Shown: positions 1 through 7,437 of the stretch, piece by piece
How the letters are laid out: each line of letters starts with the position of its first letter
Numbering within the stretch: the first letter of the stretch is position 1
NCBI RefSeq assembly: GCF_001723055.1
Contig: NZ_MDCR01000040.1
Coordinates: forward strand, 62,001 to 126,000
Direction of reading: 5' to 3'
DNA length: 64,000 nucleotides
Source of the DNA: Streptomyces niveus
Lineage (GTDB): Bacteria; Actinomycetota; Actinomycetes; Streptomycetales; Streptomycetaceae
Made by a program: the position numbers and the translations under genes
The notes under the pieces: generated by a model
Databases searched by the model: none
The model's input: only the letters and a program-made list of their open reading frames with translations
Told to the model about the DNA's origin: nothing

Positions 1-552
1 GAGGCCGCCCGCCTCCATGAGTCCGCTGAGGAAGATGTCGAGGGTCCGGATGGCCCGGTCCCGTACGGGGGCCTCCAGGCACTTCATCCGGATGCCCGTG
101 TACGGGGCGGCGGTGCCGTCGGCGTACGCCTCGTGGACCAGACGCGCGGCCCGCGCGGCGGCGATGTCCTCCTCCTCGTCGGAGTGCGCGCCGTAGCCGT
201 CCTCGAAGTCGACGCGCAGATCTTCGACGGGCTCGCGCTCCAGCTTGGCCCGCACCCGCTCGTACACCGGGCCGGCCAGCGCCTCGGAGAGGCCGAGGGC
301 ACGCGCCAGGGAGGCGGCGTCGGGGGCGTGTTCGTCGAGGGCGGCGAGTGCCTGGTCGCCCCAGGAGCGGACGGTGCCCGCGTCGAAGGCATCGGCGGGG
401 ACGTAGACGGTGTGGACGGGCTGGCGGGTGCCGGGGTCTCCCGGGTACCGGCGGGCGAGTTCCGCGTCGATCGGCGCGAGCGAGCCACTGATGTCCGCCC
501 CGACCTCGTCAGCGAGGCTCGTCGCCACCTTCTCCTGCTGCCCCTGCCCCAT
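1..552 (-). CDS. DUF6986 family protein (N-terminal part, cut by window edge)
   Basis: Only the first 184 residues lie in the window. The protein starts MGQGQQEKVATSLADEVGAD and contains a YPGDPGTRQPVHTVYVP stretch and, near residue 135, VEDLRVDFEDGYG, followed by GIRMKCLE. These match the actinobacterial DUF6986 family, which is related to the HpcH/citrate-lyase aldolase fold (the acidic FEDGYG stretch is the likely metal site). The ATG at 552 was chosen because GGAGG lies 7 nt upstream; an in-frame GTG two codons earlier is possible. From memory, relatives occur near malate synthase and ureide catabolism genes, which would fit the IclR-type palindrome just upstream, but no such neighbour is visible. 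Exact substrate unknown. Confidence 0.8.
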   Translation of the reverse strand, partial: MGQGQQEKVATSLADEVGADISGSLAPIDAELARRYPGDPGTRQPVHTVYVPADAFDAGTVRSWGDQALAALDEHAPDAASLARALGLSEALAGPVYERVRAKLEREPVEDLRVDFEDGYGAHSDEEEDIAAARAARLVHEAYADGTAAPYTGIRMKCLEAPVRDRAIRTLDIFLSGLMEAGGL

Positions 553-566
553 TTCCACGCCTCCAC

Positions 567-583
567 TTTCCACTATATGGAAT
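567..583. promoter_or_regulatory. IclR-type palindrome at the DUF6986 promoter
   Basis: TTTCCACTATATGGAAT contains the perfect inverted repeat TTCCA-N5-TGGAA (568-582). It lies immediately upstream of the Shine-Dalgarno of the DUF6986 gene and overlaps a -10-like TATAGT on the minus strand, so a bound protein would block transcription. TTCCA-N5-TGGAA resembles operators of IclR-family regulators such as the ureide repressor AllR; the regulator assignment is inference. Confidence 0.5.
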
Positions 584-669
584 ACGCCATCCGCATGGTG
601 AAGTTAATCGTGTGATCACGGCTCCGTCAATGGTCGCCCGAAGCGCACCGGGAAGCGAGCGCGCAAGCA

Positions 670-710
670 CGCAGGGGCCGCGCGGCGTGTACTGCCGCGC
701 GGCCCCTGCG
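670..710 (-). terminator. Strong hairpin terminator after etfA
   Basis: A 17-bp perfect inverted repeat (670-686 with 694-710, loop gtgtact) lies 14 nt beyond the etfA stop codon and before the DUF6986 promoter. It has no T-run, as is usual for Streptomyces hairpin terminators. It should isolate etfBA from the DUF6986 gene. Confidence 0.8.
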
Positions 711-723
711 AGTTGTCGCCGGC

Positions 724-1686
724 TCAGCCCTTGCGCGCCTTGATGGCCTCGGTGAGCTGCGGGACGACCTGGAAGAGGTCGCCGACGATGCCGTAGTCCA
801 CGAGGTCGAAGATGGGCGCCTCGGCGTCCTTGTTGACCGCGACGATCGTCTTCGAGGTCTGCATGCCCGCCCGGTGCTGGATCGCGCCGGAGATGCCGGA
901 GGCGATGTACAGCTGCGGGGAGACCGACTTGCCGGTCTGGCCGACCTGGTTGGAGTGCGGGTACCAGCCGGCGTCGACGGCGGCGCGCGAGGCGCCCACG
1001 GCCGCGCCGAGGGAGTCGGCGAGCGCCTCGATGATCGCGAAGTTCTCGGCGCCGTTGACGCCGCGTCCGCCCGAGACGACGATCGCGGCCTCGGTCAGCT
1101 CCGGGCGCCCGGTCGACTCGCGCGGGGTGCGGGCGACGACCTTGGTGCCGGTGGCCGCGGACCCGAAGGTGACCGCCAGTTCCTCGACGGAGCCCGCGAC
1201 CGCGGCCGGCTCGACGGGTGCCGAGTTGGGCTTGACGGTGATGACCGGAGTGCCCTGGGTGATACGGGAGTTGGTGGTGTACGCGGCGGCGAACACCGAC
1301 TGCGTCGCCACCGGGCCCTTGGCGTCGGCCGTCAGGTCGATCGCGTCGGTGATCAGACCGGAGCCGATGCGCACCGCGAGGCGGGCGGCGATCTCCTTGC
1401 CCTCGGCGGACGACGGGACCAGTACGGCGACCGGCGAGACGGCGTCGTACGCGGCCTGGAGGGCGTCGACCTTCGGGACGACGAGGTAGTCGGCGAACTC
1501 GGGGGCGTCGGCGGTCAGCACCTTCACCGCGCCGTGCTCCGCCAGCGTGGCGGCGGTGTCCGCGGCGCCCGCGCCCAGCGCGACGGCGACCGGGTCGCCG
1601 AGGCGGCGGGCCAGCGTCAGCAGCTCCAGGGTGGGCTTGCGGACGGCACCGTCCAGATGATCGACGTAGACGAGGACTTCAGCCAT
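724..1686 (-). CDS. etfA: Electron transfer flavoprotein subunit alpha
   Basis: A 320-residue protein of normal EtfA/FixB length. The N-terminal domain (about 1-185) starts MAEVLVYVDHLDGAVRKPTLELL. The C-terminal FAD domain has the family landmarks VVSGGRGV (about residue 204), a KSVSPQLYIASGISGAIQH stretch and AVNKDAEAPIFDLVDYGIVGDLF. With EtfB it forms a soluble FAD-containing heterodimer that takes electrons from acyl-CoA dehydrogenases and passes them to ETF:quinone oxidoreductase. It follows etfB by 73 nt on the same strand and ends in a strong terminator, so the two form a two-gene operon. AGGAG lies 11 nt before the ATG. Confidence 0.97.
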   Translation of the reverse strand: MAEVLVYVDHLDGAVRKPTLELLTLARRLGDPVAVALGAGAADTAATLAEHGAVKVLTADAPEFADYLVVPKVDALQAAYDAVSPVAVLVPSSAEGKEIAARLAVRIGSGLITDAIDLTADAKGPVATQSVFAAAYTTNSRITQGTPVITVKPNSAPVEPAAVAGSVEELAVTFGSAATGTKVVARTPRESTGRPELTEAAIVVSGGRGVNGAENFAIIEALADSLGAAVGASRAAVDAGWYPHSNQVGQTGKSVSPQLYIASGISGAIQHRAGMQTSKTIVAVNKDAEAPIFDLVDYGIVGDLFQVVPQLTEAIKARKG

Positions 1687-1759
1687 GGGATGTGTTCTCC
1701 TGCGAATGCGAGTGCGTGAAGGAACCGGGACCGGCTTCGGGGGCGGTGGGCCGCACCCG

Positions 1760-2554
1760 TCAGATGAACTTCTGGCTGACGAGATACTCGGCCAGCTGGT
1801 CGCCGCCCTTGCCCTCGTCGTTGACGATCGTGCCCGCCGTACGGGCCGGGCGCTCCGTGGCCGACTCGACGAGCGTCCACGCGCCTTCGAGACCGACGTC
1901 GCCGGCCTCGATGTCCAGGTCCCCCAGGTCCAGGGACTCCACCGGCTTCTTCTTCGCCGCCATGATCCCCTTGAACGAGGGGTAGCGGGCCTCGCCCGAC
2001 TGGTCCGTCACCGAGACGACGGCCGGCAGGGACGCTTCGAGCTGCTCGGTCGCCGCGTCGCCGTCGCGACGGCCCTTGACGGTGCCGCCCTCGACCGACA
2101 CCTCGGACAGCAGCGTCACCTGCGGGACGCCCAGGCGCTCCGAGAGCATCGCGGGCAGGACGCCCATCGTGCCGTCGGTGGAGGCCATGCCGCAGATCAC
2201 CAGGTCGTAGCCGGTCTTCTCGACGGCCTTCGCCAGGACCAGCGAGGTGCCCAGCGCGTCCGTGCCGTGCAGATCGTCGTCCTCGACGTGGACCGCCTTG
2301 TCCGCGCCCATCGACAGCGCCTTGCGCAGCGCGTCCTTCGCGTCCTCGGGGCCGACGGTCAGAACGGTGACCTCCGCGTCACCGTCACCGTCGTAGTCCC
2401 CCGCGATCTGTAGCGCCTGCTCGACCGCGTACTCGTCCAGCTCCGACAGCAGACCGTCCACATCGTCACGGTCCAGCGTCAGGTCATCGGCGAAATGCCG
2501 GTCACCCGAGGCGTCGGGCACGTACTTCACACAGACAACGATCCTCAAGCTCAC
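1760..2554 (-). CDS. etfB: Electron transfer flavoprotein subunit beta
   Basis: A 264-residue EtfB/FixA protein. It begins MSLRIVVCVKYVPDASGDRHF and has the AMP-binding-type stretch DLVICGMASTDGTMGVLPAMLSERLG and the ETF-beta signature region around SVTDQSGEARYPSFKGIMAAKKKP, which is also the docking loop for dehydrogenases. Translation starts at a GTG with GGAGA 7-8 nt upstream. It is first in the etfBA operon. The upstream gap holds a TACT-N4-AGTA palindrome that may link expression to fatty-acid catabolism. Confidence 0.97.
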   Translation of the reverse strand: MSLRIVVCVKYVPDASGDRHFADDLTLDRDDVDGLLSELDEYAVEQALQIAGDYDGDGDAEVTVLTVGPEDAKDALRKALSMGADKAVHVEDDDLHGTDALGTSLVLAKAVEKTGYDLVICGMASTDGTMGVLPAMLSERLGVPQVTLLSEVSVEGGTVKGRRDGDAATEQLEASLPAVVSVTDQSGEARYPSFKGIMAAKKKPVESLDLGDLDIEAGDVGLEGAWTLVESATERPARTAGTIVNDEGKGGDQLAEYLVSQKFI

Positions 2555-2665
2555 GCCGGCTCTCCTACTGCGTCGTCATTTCTGGGCTGCTGCCTTGTTG
2601 CTCGCAGCATAGGCGCCTGACGGGGGGTTTTCCGGTCAGGTCGACCCGCGCACCGACCATAATAT

Positions 2666-2677
2666 TACTCGCCAGTA
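2666..2677. promoter_or_regulatory. TACT-N4-AGTA palindrome upstream of etfB
   Basis: TACTCGCCAGTA is a 4+4 inverted repeat in an unusually AT-rich patch (ccataatattact), roughly 110 nt upstream of the etfB start, where the promoter is expected. TetR-type regulators of fatty-acid degradation in actinobacteria use operators of this general form (from memory). The 2555-2770 gap also holds an imperfect CCTGAC/GTCAGG hairpin at 2616-2640, between promoter and gene, that could act as an attenuator. Both roles are inference. Confidence 0.4.
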
Positions 2678-2770
2678 CATCGATCTCGTGCCCGCTGGGC
2701 AACCACCGTGAACTGTGACGTTCCCAACGCCCCGTCGGCCCGACGGCCGGGAACTCCCGGCCGGGTGCCC

Positions 2771-3229
2771 TCAACTGCCGGGTGTCGCGCCGGAGACGGC
2801 CACACCCAGTGCGGCGATCACATCGGCCTTGCGCGGTGCCCCGGCCGCCCTGCGGACGATCCGGCCCGCGGCGTCGAGGACGAGCACCGTGGGCGTCTTG
2901 AGAATGCCCAGCTCGCGCACCAGCTCCAGACGCTCCTCGGCGTCGAGCTCCACATGGGCCACGCCGTCGACCATGCCGGTCACCTCGGCGAGCGTGCGCC
3001 TGGTGGCGCGGCAGGGCTGGCAGAACGCGCTGGAGAACTGGACGAGCGTCGCCCGCTCCCCCAACTCCACGCCCAACTCGGCCGCGCCGAGCCGCCTTTC
3101 ACCGTCGCGCCCGCGCACCCTGAGCCTCCCGTTCACGCGGCGGTGCAGCACACCGAAGAGGCTCGCCGCCGCGAGCACCGCCACACACACCACGAGTCCT
3201 GTCGTCGTCATCCCCGGTGCAGCGTTCAC
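2771..3229 (-). CDS. Membrane-anchored thioredoxin-fold protein
   Basis: A 152-residue protein with one N-terminal membrane segment (about residues 8-27, TTGLVVCVAVLAAASLFGVL) and a thioredoxin domain carrying the redox motif FSSAFCQPCRATRR (CQPC) and the cis-proline strand LKTPTVLVLDAAG. This layout suggests a TlpA/ResA-like thiol-disulphide protein, but topology was not determined. It is divergent from a DUF4395 membrane protein, a pairing I recall from other Streptomyces. The GTG at 3229 lacks a Shine-Dalgarno but has TATTTT 8 nt upstream, so the message may be leaderless; ATG at 3211 is the alternative start. Confidence 0.85.
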   Translation of the reverse strand: MNAAPGMTTTGLVVCVAVLAAASLFGVLHRRVNGRLRVRGRDGERRLGAAELGVELGERATLVQFSSAFCQPCRATRRTLAEVTGMVDGVAHVELDAEERLELVRELGILKTPTVLVLDAAGRIVRRAAGAPRKADVIAALGVAVSGATPGS

Positions 3230-3285
3230 ACGACCGCAAAATATTCCGCGGCCGTCGTCCGGCCGGCCTGGGCGATGCTGGCCCC

Positions 3286-3702
3286 ATGAACATTGATGTC
3301 AGAGGCCCCCGCTTCGGCGCCGCCGTCACCACCGCCGTCCTGGCCGCCGTCCTGGTCACCGGCAGCGGCGCGCTCCTCGGCTGGCAGGCCCTCGTCTTCG
3401 CGGTGGGCGCGCTGGCCGGTGCCGGGCGCTCTCCGTACGGATGGCTGTTCCGCACCGTCGTACGGCCCCGGATAGGACCGCCCACGGAGTTCGAGTCCCC
3501 CGAGCCGCCGCGTTTCGCGCAGGCGGTCGGCCTGGTCTTCGCGGTGGTCGGCCTGGCCGGCCATCTGTGGGGGCCCACGTGGCTCGCTCTCGCCGCGACG
3601 GCGTGCGCGCTGGCCGCCGCGTTCCTCAACGCCGCGTTCGGCTACTGCCTCGGCTGCGAGATGTACCTCCTGCTGCGCCGAACGACCGGCGCGCGGCGCT
3701 GA
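3286..3702 (+). CDS. DUF4395 family integral membrane protein
   Basis: A 138-residue protein starting MNIDVRGPRFGAAVTTAVL with about four hydrophobic segments and the conserved ending AAFLNAAFGYCLGCEMYLL, whose GYCLGCE stretch carries two cysteines. DUF4395 proteins often sit next to thioredoxin or rhodanese genes, and this one is divergent from a thioredoxin-fold gene 56 nt away, which suggests a role in moving reducing equivalents or sulphur across the membrane. That role is inference. ATG 3286 was chosen over an upstream in-frame ATG because the family begins at about this point. Confidence 0.85.
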   Translation: MNIDVRGPRFGAAVTTAVLAAVLVTGSGALLGWQALVFAVGALAGAGRSPYGWLFRTVVRPRIGPPTEFESPEPPRFAQAVGLVFAVVGLAGHLWGPTWLALAATACALAAAFLNAAFGYCLGCEMYLLLRRTTGARR

Positions 3703-3878
3703 GCTGCGGCAAACGCCCTGATCACCCGGGAATGACGTGATGAGAATCTCGCTCCGCGCCGTCGGCAGGACTGGCCACAAGGCGTCGTTTGGGGCACGAT
3801 CTGCCCAATGCCGAAAACCTACGGCTGCGTAACTTCCGTCGGGAGAACCCTCCCCGGGAACAGAAGGGTCTCCTCCAG

Positions 3879-4601
3879 ATGGCAGAGCTCGTCTACCGGC
3901 CGGTCGTCGGCGCCGCCCGCACGATGTTCAAGGCGCTGGACCTCAAGATCGAGACTCAGGGCTCCGAGAACATCCCGCGTACCGGCGGTGCCGTGCTCGT
4001 CAGCAACCACATCAGCTATCTGGACTTCATCTTCACCGGGCTCACCGCGCTCCCCCAGAAGCGTCTCGTCCGCTTCATGGCGAAGGACTCCGTCTTCCGG
4101 CACAAGGTCTCGGGGCCGCTGATGCGCGGCATGAAGCACATCCCGGTGGACCGCGACAAGGGCGAGACCGCCTACTCGCACGCGCTGGACTCGCTGCGCG
4201 CCGGCGAGATCATCGGGGTGTTCCCCGAGGCGACCATCTCGCAGTCCTTCACGCTCAAGTCCTTCAAGTCGGGCGCGGCGCGCCTGGCTCAGGAGGCCGG
4301 GGTGCCGCTGATCCCGATGGCGTTGTGGGGCACGCAGCGGCTGTGGACCAAGGGCCGCCCGCGCAACTTCCGGCGCAGCCACATCCCGGTGACGATGCGC
4401 GTCGGTGAGCCCATGGAGGCCCCGGCCGACCAGTACGCGGGCGCGATCACCCGGCGGCTGCGCGAGCGGGTGCAGGAACTGCTCGAAGCCGCGCAGCGCG
4501 CCTATCCGGTACGACCCAAGGACGCGAACGACACCTGGTGGGTACCGGCGCACCTGGGTGGTACGGCTCCGACGCCGGCCGAGGTCCGCGAGGCCCGCTG
4601 A
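3879..4601 (+). CDS. 1-acyl-sn-glycerol-3-phosphate acyltransferase (PlsC-like)
   Basis: A 240-residue protein beginning MAELVYRPVVGAARTMFKAL. It carries the HX4D catalytic motif NHISYLDF (about residue 43), the second block MKHIPVDRD and the acceptor-binding FPEATIS box, all hallmarks of the LPLAT/PlsC family that acylates lysophosphatidate in phospholipid synthesis. The open frame begins at 3789, but homologues start at MAELVY, so 3879 was chosen; the Shine-Dalgarno there is weak. The C-terminus ends in a low-conservation tail (WWVPAHLGGTAPTPAEV). It probably acts at the cytoplasmic membrane face. The gene is monocistronic. Confidence 0.9.
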   Translation: MAELVYRPVVGAARTMFKALDLKIETQGSENIPRTGGAVLVSNHISYLDFIFTGLTALPQKRLVRFMAKDSVFRHKVSGPLMRGMKHIPVDRDKGETAYSHALDSLRAGEIIGVFPEATISQSFTLKSFKSGAARLAQEAGVPLIPMALWGTQRLWTKGRPRNFRRSHIPVTMRVGEPMEAPADQYAGAITRRLRERVQELLEAAQRAYPVRPKDANDTWWVPAHLGGTAPTPAEVREAR

Positions 4602-4630
4602 GCCGCGCGGCCCCGGCGGACGACGGCACG

Positions 4631-4658
4631 ACGCGTCACCGCCGGTCCGTTGACGCGT
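4631..4658. terminator. Possible bidirectional terminator between convergent genes
   Basis: ACGCGTCA (4631-4638) and TGACGCGT (4651-4658) form an 8-bp inverted repeat with a 12-nt loop. It lies in the 61-nt gap between the convergent acyltransferase and B3/B4 genes. Confidence 0.5.
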
Positions 4659-4662
4659 ACGG

Positions 4663-5355
4663 TCAAAGGGCGGGGCGTACGGTGATGCGCGCCCCGGGGC
4701 TCAACTTCTCCAGCCGCTCGGCGAGTTCGGTGCCCGCCGCGTCGAGTTCCGTGCCGGTCATCGGCGGCAGGCTCTCCAGCAGGAAGACGGCGTTCACCGA
4801 CTCCTCGGTGAGCCGGGTGCGTACGCCCTGGCGCCAGTTCCAGCGCCGGCAGGTGACGCCTTCGTCGTCACGCCACACGACCTCGCCCGCGTCCGGGTGC
4901 TCGACGGCGCTCTCGCCGCCCGCGGCGGTGTGGAACGGCTCGTCGCCGGTGGCCCGTACGAGCCGCATGGTGCCCGTGACGCGGTCGGTGTCCTCGCCGC
5001 CGACGGGGATCAGATAGGCCACGCTGATCGCGTTGTAGAGGTCGACCAGCAGATTGATCCGGGGCAGACCGCCGTCGGCGAGCGCGCGCCTGGCCAGCGC
5101 CTCGGCGGAGTTTCGGGTACGCGACGGCTTGCTGCCGAAGGCCGTGTACGCCGCGCGCCAGGCGGCCATGTGCGGGTCCTCGTGCGGGGCGCGCCCGTCG
5201 AGACGGGCGGCGAGCCGCCGGGCCGCTTCGTCGAGCAGCGCCGAACCGGCCTCGTCGCTGGGGCCGTTCACCAGCCCGTGGGCCTCGACGGCGAGCGGGG
5301 TGAAGCCGGGGACGAGGGTGCGCACCTCGTCCGACACGGCGAGTGTCAGGGTCAT
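4663..5355 (-). CDS. B3/B4 domain protein (PheT-like tRNA-binding fold)
   Basis: A 230-residue stand-alone B3/B4 domain, as found inside the phenylalanyl-tRNA synthetase beta chain. Landmarks are WRAAYTAFGSKPSRTRNSAEALARRAL (about residues 66-92), INLLVDLYNAISVAYLIPVGGEDTD and the later DDEGVTCRRWNWRQGVRTRLTEES. Free-standing B3/B4 proteins are thought to bind or edit aminoacyl-tRNA, but no activity can be inferred from sequence. The SD before the ATG is weak (AAGG). A short gap separates it from the threonine aldolase gene upstream on the same strand. Confidence 0.85.
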   Translation of the reverse strand: MTLTLAVSDEVRTLVPGFTPLAVEAHGLVNGPSDEAGSALLDEAARRLAARLDGRAPHEDPHMAAWRAAYTAFGSKPSRTRNSAEALARRALADGGLPRINLLVDLYNAISVAYLIPVGGEDTDRVTGTMRLVRATGDEPFHTAAGGESAVEHPDAGEVVWRDDEGVTCRRWNWRQGVRTRLTEESVNAVFLLESLPPMTGTELDAAGTELAERLEKLSPGARITVRPAL

Positions 5356-5440
5356 CGTCTGCCTTGCCTCGGGACGTACGGAAGCGGTGCATCACAGCAC
5401 ACCGAGAGGTCCACTGTAATGCACCGCCAGTACCGGGGCG

Positions 5441-6511
5441 TTATCTGGCCATTTCTTCCTTGAGCGCCTGGACGAACGCGTCGACGTCGTCCTCGGTGGT
5501 GTCGAAGGCGCACATCCAGCGCACGTCGCCGGCCGCCTCGTCCCAGAAGTAGAAGCGGAACCGCTTCTGCAGACGCACGCTCACGTCGTGCGGCAGTCGC
5601 GCGAAGACGGCGTTGGCCTGGACGGGGTGCAGGATCTCGACGCCGTCGACCGCGCGTACCCCGTCGGCGAGCCGCTGCGCCATGGCGTTGCTGTGCCGCG
5701 CGTTGCGCAGCCACAGGTCGCCCGCCAGCAGCGCCTCCAACTGCACGGAGACGAAGCGCATCTTGGAGCTGAGCTGCATCGACAGTTTGCGCAGCCGCTT
5801 CATCGCGCGGACCGCGTCCGGGTCGATCACGACGACGGCCTCACCGAAGATCGCGCCGTTCTTCGTGGCGCCGTAGCTCAGCACGTCCACGCCCACGGTG
5901 TTGGTGAAGGTGCGCATCGGTACGTCGAGCGAGGCCGCGGCGTTGGATATCCGGGCCCCGTCGAGATGGACCTTCATGCCCCGCTCGTGGGCGTGCTCGC
6001 AGAGCGCGCGGATCTCGTCCGGGGTGTAGACGGTGCCCAGTTCGGTGTTCTGGGTGATCGACACGACCTGCGGCATGGCGCGGTGCTCGTCCTCGTAGCC
6101 CCAGGCCTGCCGGTCGACCAGCTCCGGCGTGAGTTTGCCGTCCGGGGTCGGCACGCTCAGCAGTTTGATGCCGCCGACCTTCTCGGGCGCCCCGCCCTCG
6201 TCCACGTTGATGTGCGCGGTCTCGGCGCTGATCACGGCGCCCCAGCGGTCGGTCATCGCCTGGAGCGCGACGACGTTCGCCCCGGTGCCGTTGAAGACCG
6301 GGAATGCCTTCGCGGTGGGCCCGAAGTGGCCGTGCATGACGCGCTGGAGGTGGTCGGTGTACTCGTCCTCGCCGTACGCGACCTGGTGGCCGCCGTTGGC
6401 GACGGCGAGCGCGGCCAGCACCTCGGGGTGCGCGCCCGCGTAGTTGTCGCTGGCGAAGCCGCGCGTGGCGGGGTCGTGGTGCGCTCGCGCGGCCGTCGTA
6501 CGGGACCTCAT
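5441..6511 (-). CDS. Low-specificity threonine aldolase-type PLP enzyme
   Basis: A 356-residue fold-type I PLP enzyme of the beta-eliminating lyase/threonine aldolase family. It has FASDNYAGAHPEVLAAL near the N-terminus, the cofactor region HLDGARISNAAASL and the Schiff-base lysine in SYGATKNGAI (about residue 215). It should cleave L-threonine or other beta-hydroxy amino acids to glycine plus an aldehyde. The ATG at 6511 was selected because it overlaps the stop of the SDR gene in an ATGA, showing translational coupling. It is the last gene of the DUF6421-SDR-aldolase operon, so its true substrate may come from those enzymes. Confidence 0.9.
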   Translation of the reverse strand: MRSRTTAARAHHDPATRGFASDNYAGAHPEVLAALAVANGGHQVAYGEDEYTDHLQRVMHGHFGPTAKAFPVFNGTGANVVALQAMTDRWGAVISAETAHINVDEGGAPEKVGGIKLLSVPTPDGKLTPELVDRQAWGYEDEHRAMPQVVSITQNTELGTVYTPDEIRALCEHAHERGMKVHLDGARISNAAASLDVPMRTFTNTVGVDVLSYGATKNGAIFGEAVVVIDPDAVRAMKRLRKLSMQLSSKMRFVSVQLEALLAGDLWLRNARHSNAMAQRLADGVRAVDGVEILHPVQANAVFARLPHDVSVRLQKRFRFYFWDEAAGDVRWMCAFDTTEDDVDAFVQALKEEMAR

Positions 6512-7437
6512 GACTCGGGGGTCAGCCACAGACGCTTTCCGTTCACTTCACCGGCGGGCCGGTCCCAGACTCCGGCGATGGCGTCGGCCAGCTCTCCGGC
6601 GTCCGTGAAGCCCGCGAACTTCGCATTCGGGCGCTCGGCGCGCATGGCGTCGTGCACCAGTGCCTTGATGACCAGGATCGCAGCCGCCGCGCGCGGCCCC
6701 TCGTCGCCCCCGGCCTTGCGGAAGTCGTCGCCCAGGGCCAGCGTCCAGGCCTCGGCAGCCGCCTTGGCCGCGGCGTAGGCGGCGTTGCCCGCCGTGGGCT
6801 TGCTCGCGCCGGCGGCGCTGACCAGCACGTAACGGCCCCGGTCGCCGCGCAGCAGAGCCTCGTGGAAGGCGAGGGAGGTGCTCTGGACGGTGCGGATCAG
6901 CAGCTTCTCCAGCAGGTCCCAGTCGGCGAGGTCGGTGTCGGCGAAGGTCTTGCCGCCCCGCCAGCCGCCCACCAGGTGGACGAGGCCGTCGACCCGGCCC
7001 GCGCCCTTCTCGGTCTTGGCCGCCCACGCGCGGGTGGCGCTCAGGTCGAGAAGGTCGACGGTCTCACCGGTGACGGTGGCGCCCGGGTGGGCGCGGCGCG
7101 TGGCGTCGACGGCCTCGGTGAGGCTCGCCGCGTCCGCGTCGGCGGCGACGACCGTCGCACCGGCCGAGGCCAGGCGCAGCAGGGTGGCCCGCCCGGCGGG
7201 GCCGCCCGCTCCGGCGACCGCGACAACGGCCCCGTCCAGTGCGCCGCCCGCTCCGGTGCCTGTGCTCATGGTCGTCTTCTCCGTCATCCCGGTGTCCCCC
7301 GCTTCGTCCGTGTCGTGCGTCTGATGCGTGTCGTGCCTGTCGTGCGTGTCGTACGTGCCGTGCGTGTGCGTGTCGTACGTGCCGTGCGTGTGCGTGTCGT
7401 ACGTGCCGTGCGTGTGCGCGCCGGTGCGCGCGCTCAC
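6508..7437 (-). CDS. SDR-family NAD(P)-dependent oxidoreductase with repeat-rich N-terminal tail
   Basis: The core is a short-chain dehydrogenase: a cofactor loop (VVAVAGAGGPAGRATLLRLA, a variant of TGxxxGxG), LVHLVGGWRGG and the YxxxK-type AAYAAAKAAAEAW. With the GTG at 7437, which overlaps the DUF6421 stop as GTGA, the protein has about 60 extra N-terminal residues including three exact THGTYDTH repeats and a D/H/T-rich stretch. Two other starts are credible: ATG 7287, and ATG 7269 with GGAG 9 nt upstream, giving MSTGTGAGGALDG. The tail may be an expanded microsatellite inside a coupled reading frame or mere leader. It sits mid-operon, coupled to both neighbours. Confidence 0.85.
   Translation of the reverse strand: MSARTGAHTHGTYDTHTHGTYDTHTHGTYDTHDRHDTHQTHDTDEAGDTGMTEKTTMSTGTGAGGALDGAVVAVAGAGGPAGRATLLRLASAGATVVAADADAASLTEAVDATRRAHPGATVTGETVDLLDLSATRAWAAKTEKGAGRVDGLVHLVGGWRGGKTFADTDLADWDLLEKLLIRTVQSTSLAFHEALLRGDRGRYVLVSAAGASKPTAGNAAYAAAKAAAEAWTLALGDDFRKAGGDEGPRAAAAILVIKALVHDAMRAERPNAKFAGFTDAGELADAIAGVWDRPAGEVNGKRLWLTPES
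7342..7413 (-). repeat. Three tandem 24-bp repeats encoding THGTYDTH
   Basis: Three identical 24-bp units (7390-7413, 7366-7389, 7342-7365) read as THGTYDTH in the SDR frame; degenerate CGTGTCGTG-type copies continue to about 7305. The unit is a multiple of 3, so copy number can change without a frameshift. Confidence 0.9.

Noticed and set aside
2565..2774. 69-codon minus-strand frame between thioredoxin and etfB
   Set aside because: No SD, no homology, unusual composition; it covers the likely etfB promoter and hairpin.
3480..3510. GTTCGAGTC string resembling a tRNA T-arm
   Set aside because: It lies inside the DUF4395 coding frame and no cloverleaf can be drawn around it.
7342..7413. Short direct repeats as a possible CRISPR array
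   Set aside because: Units are adjacent with no spacers, in the coding frame of the SDR, and no cas genes are in the window.
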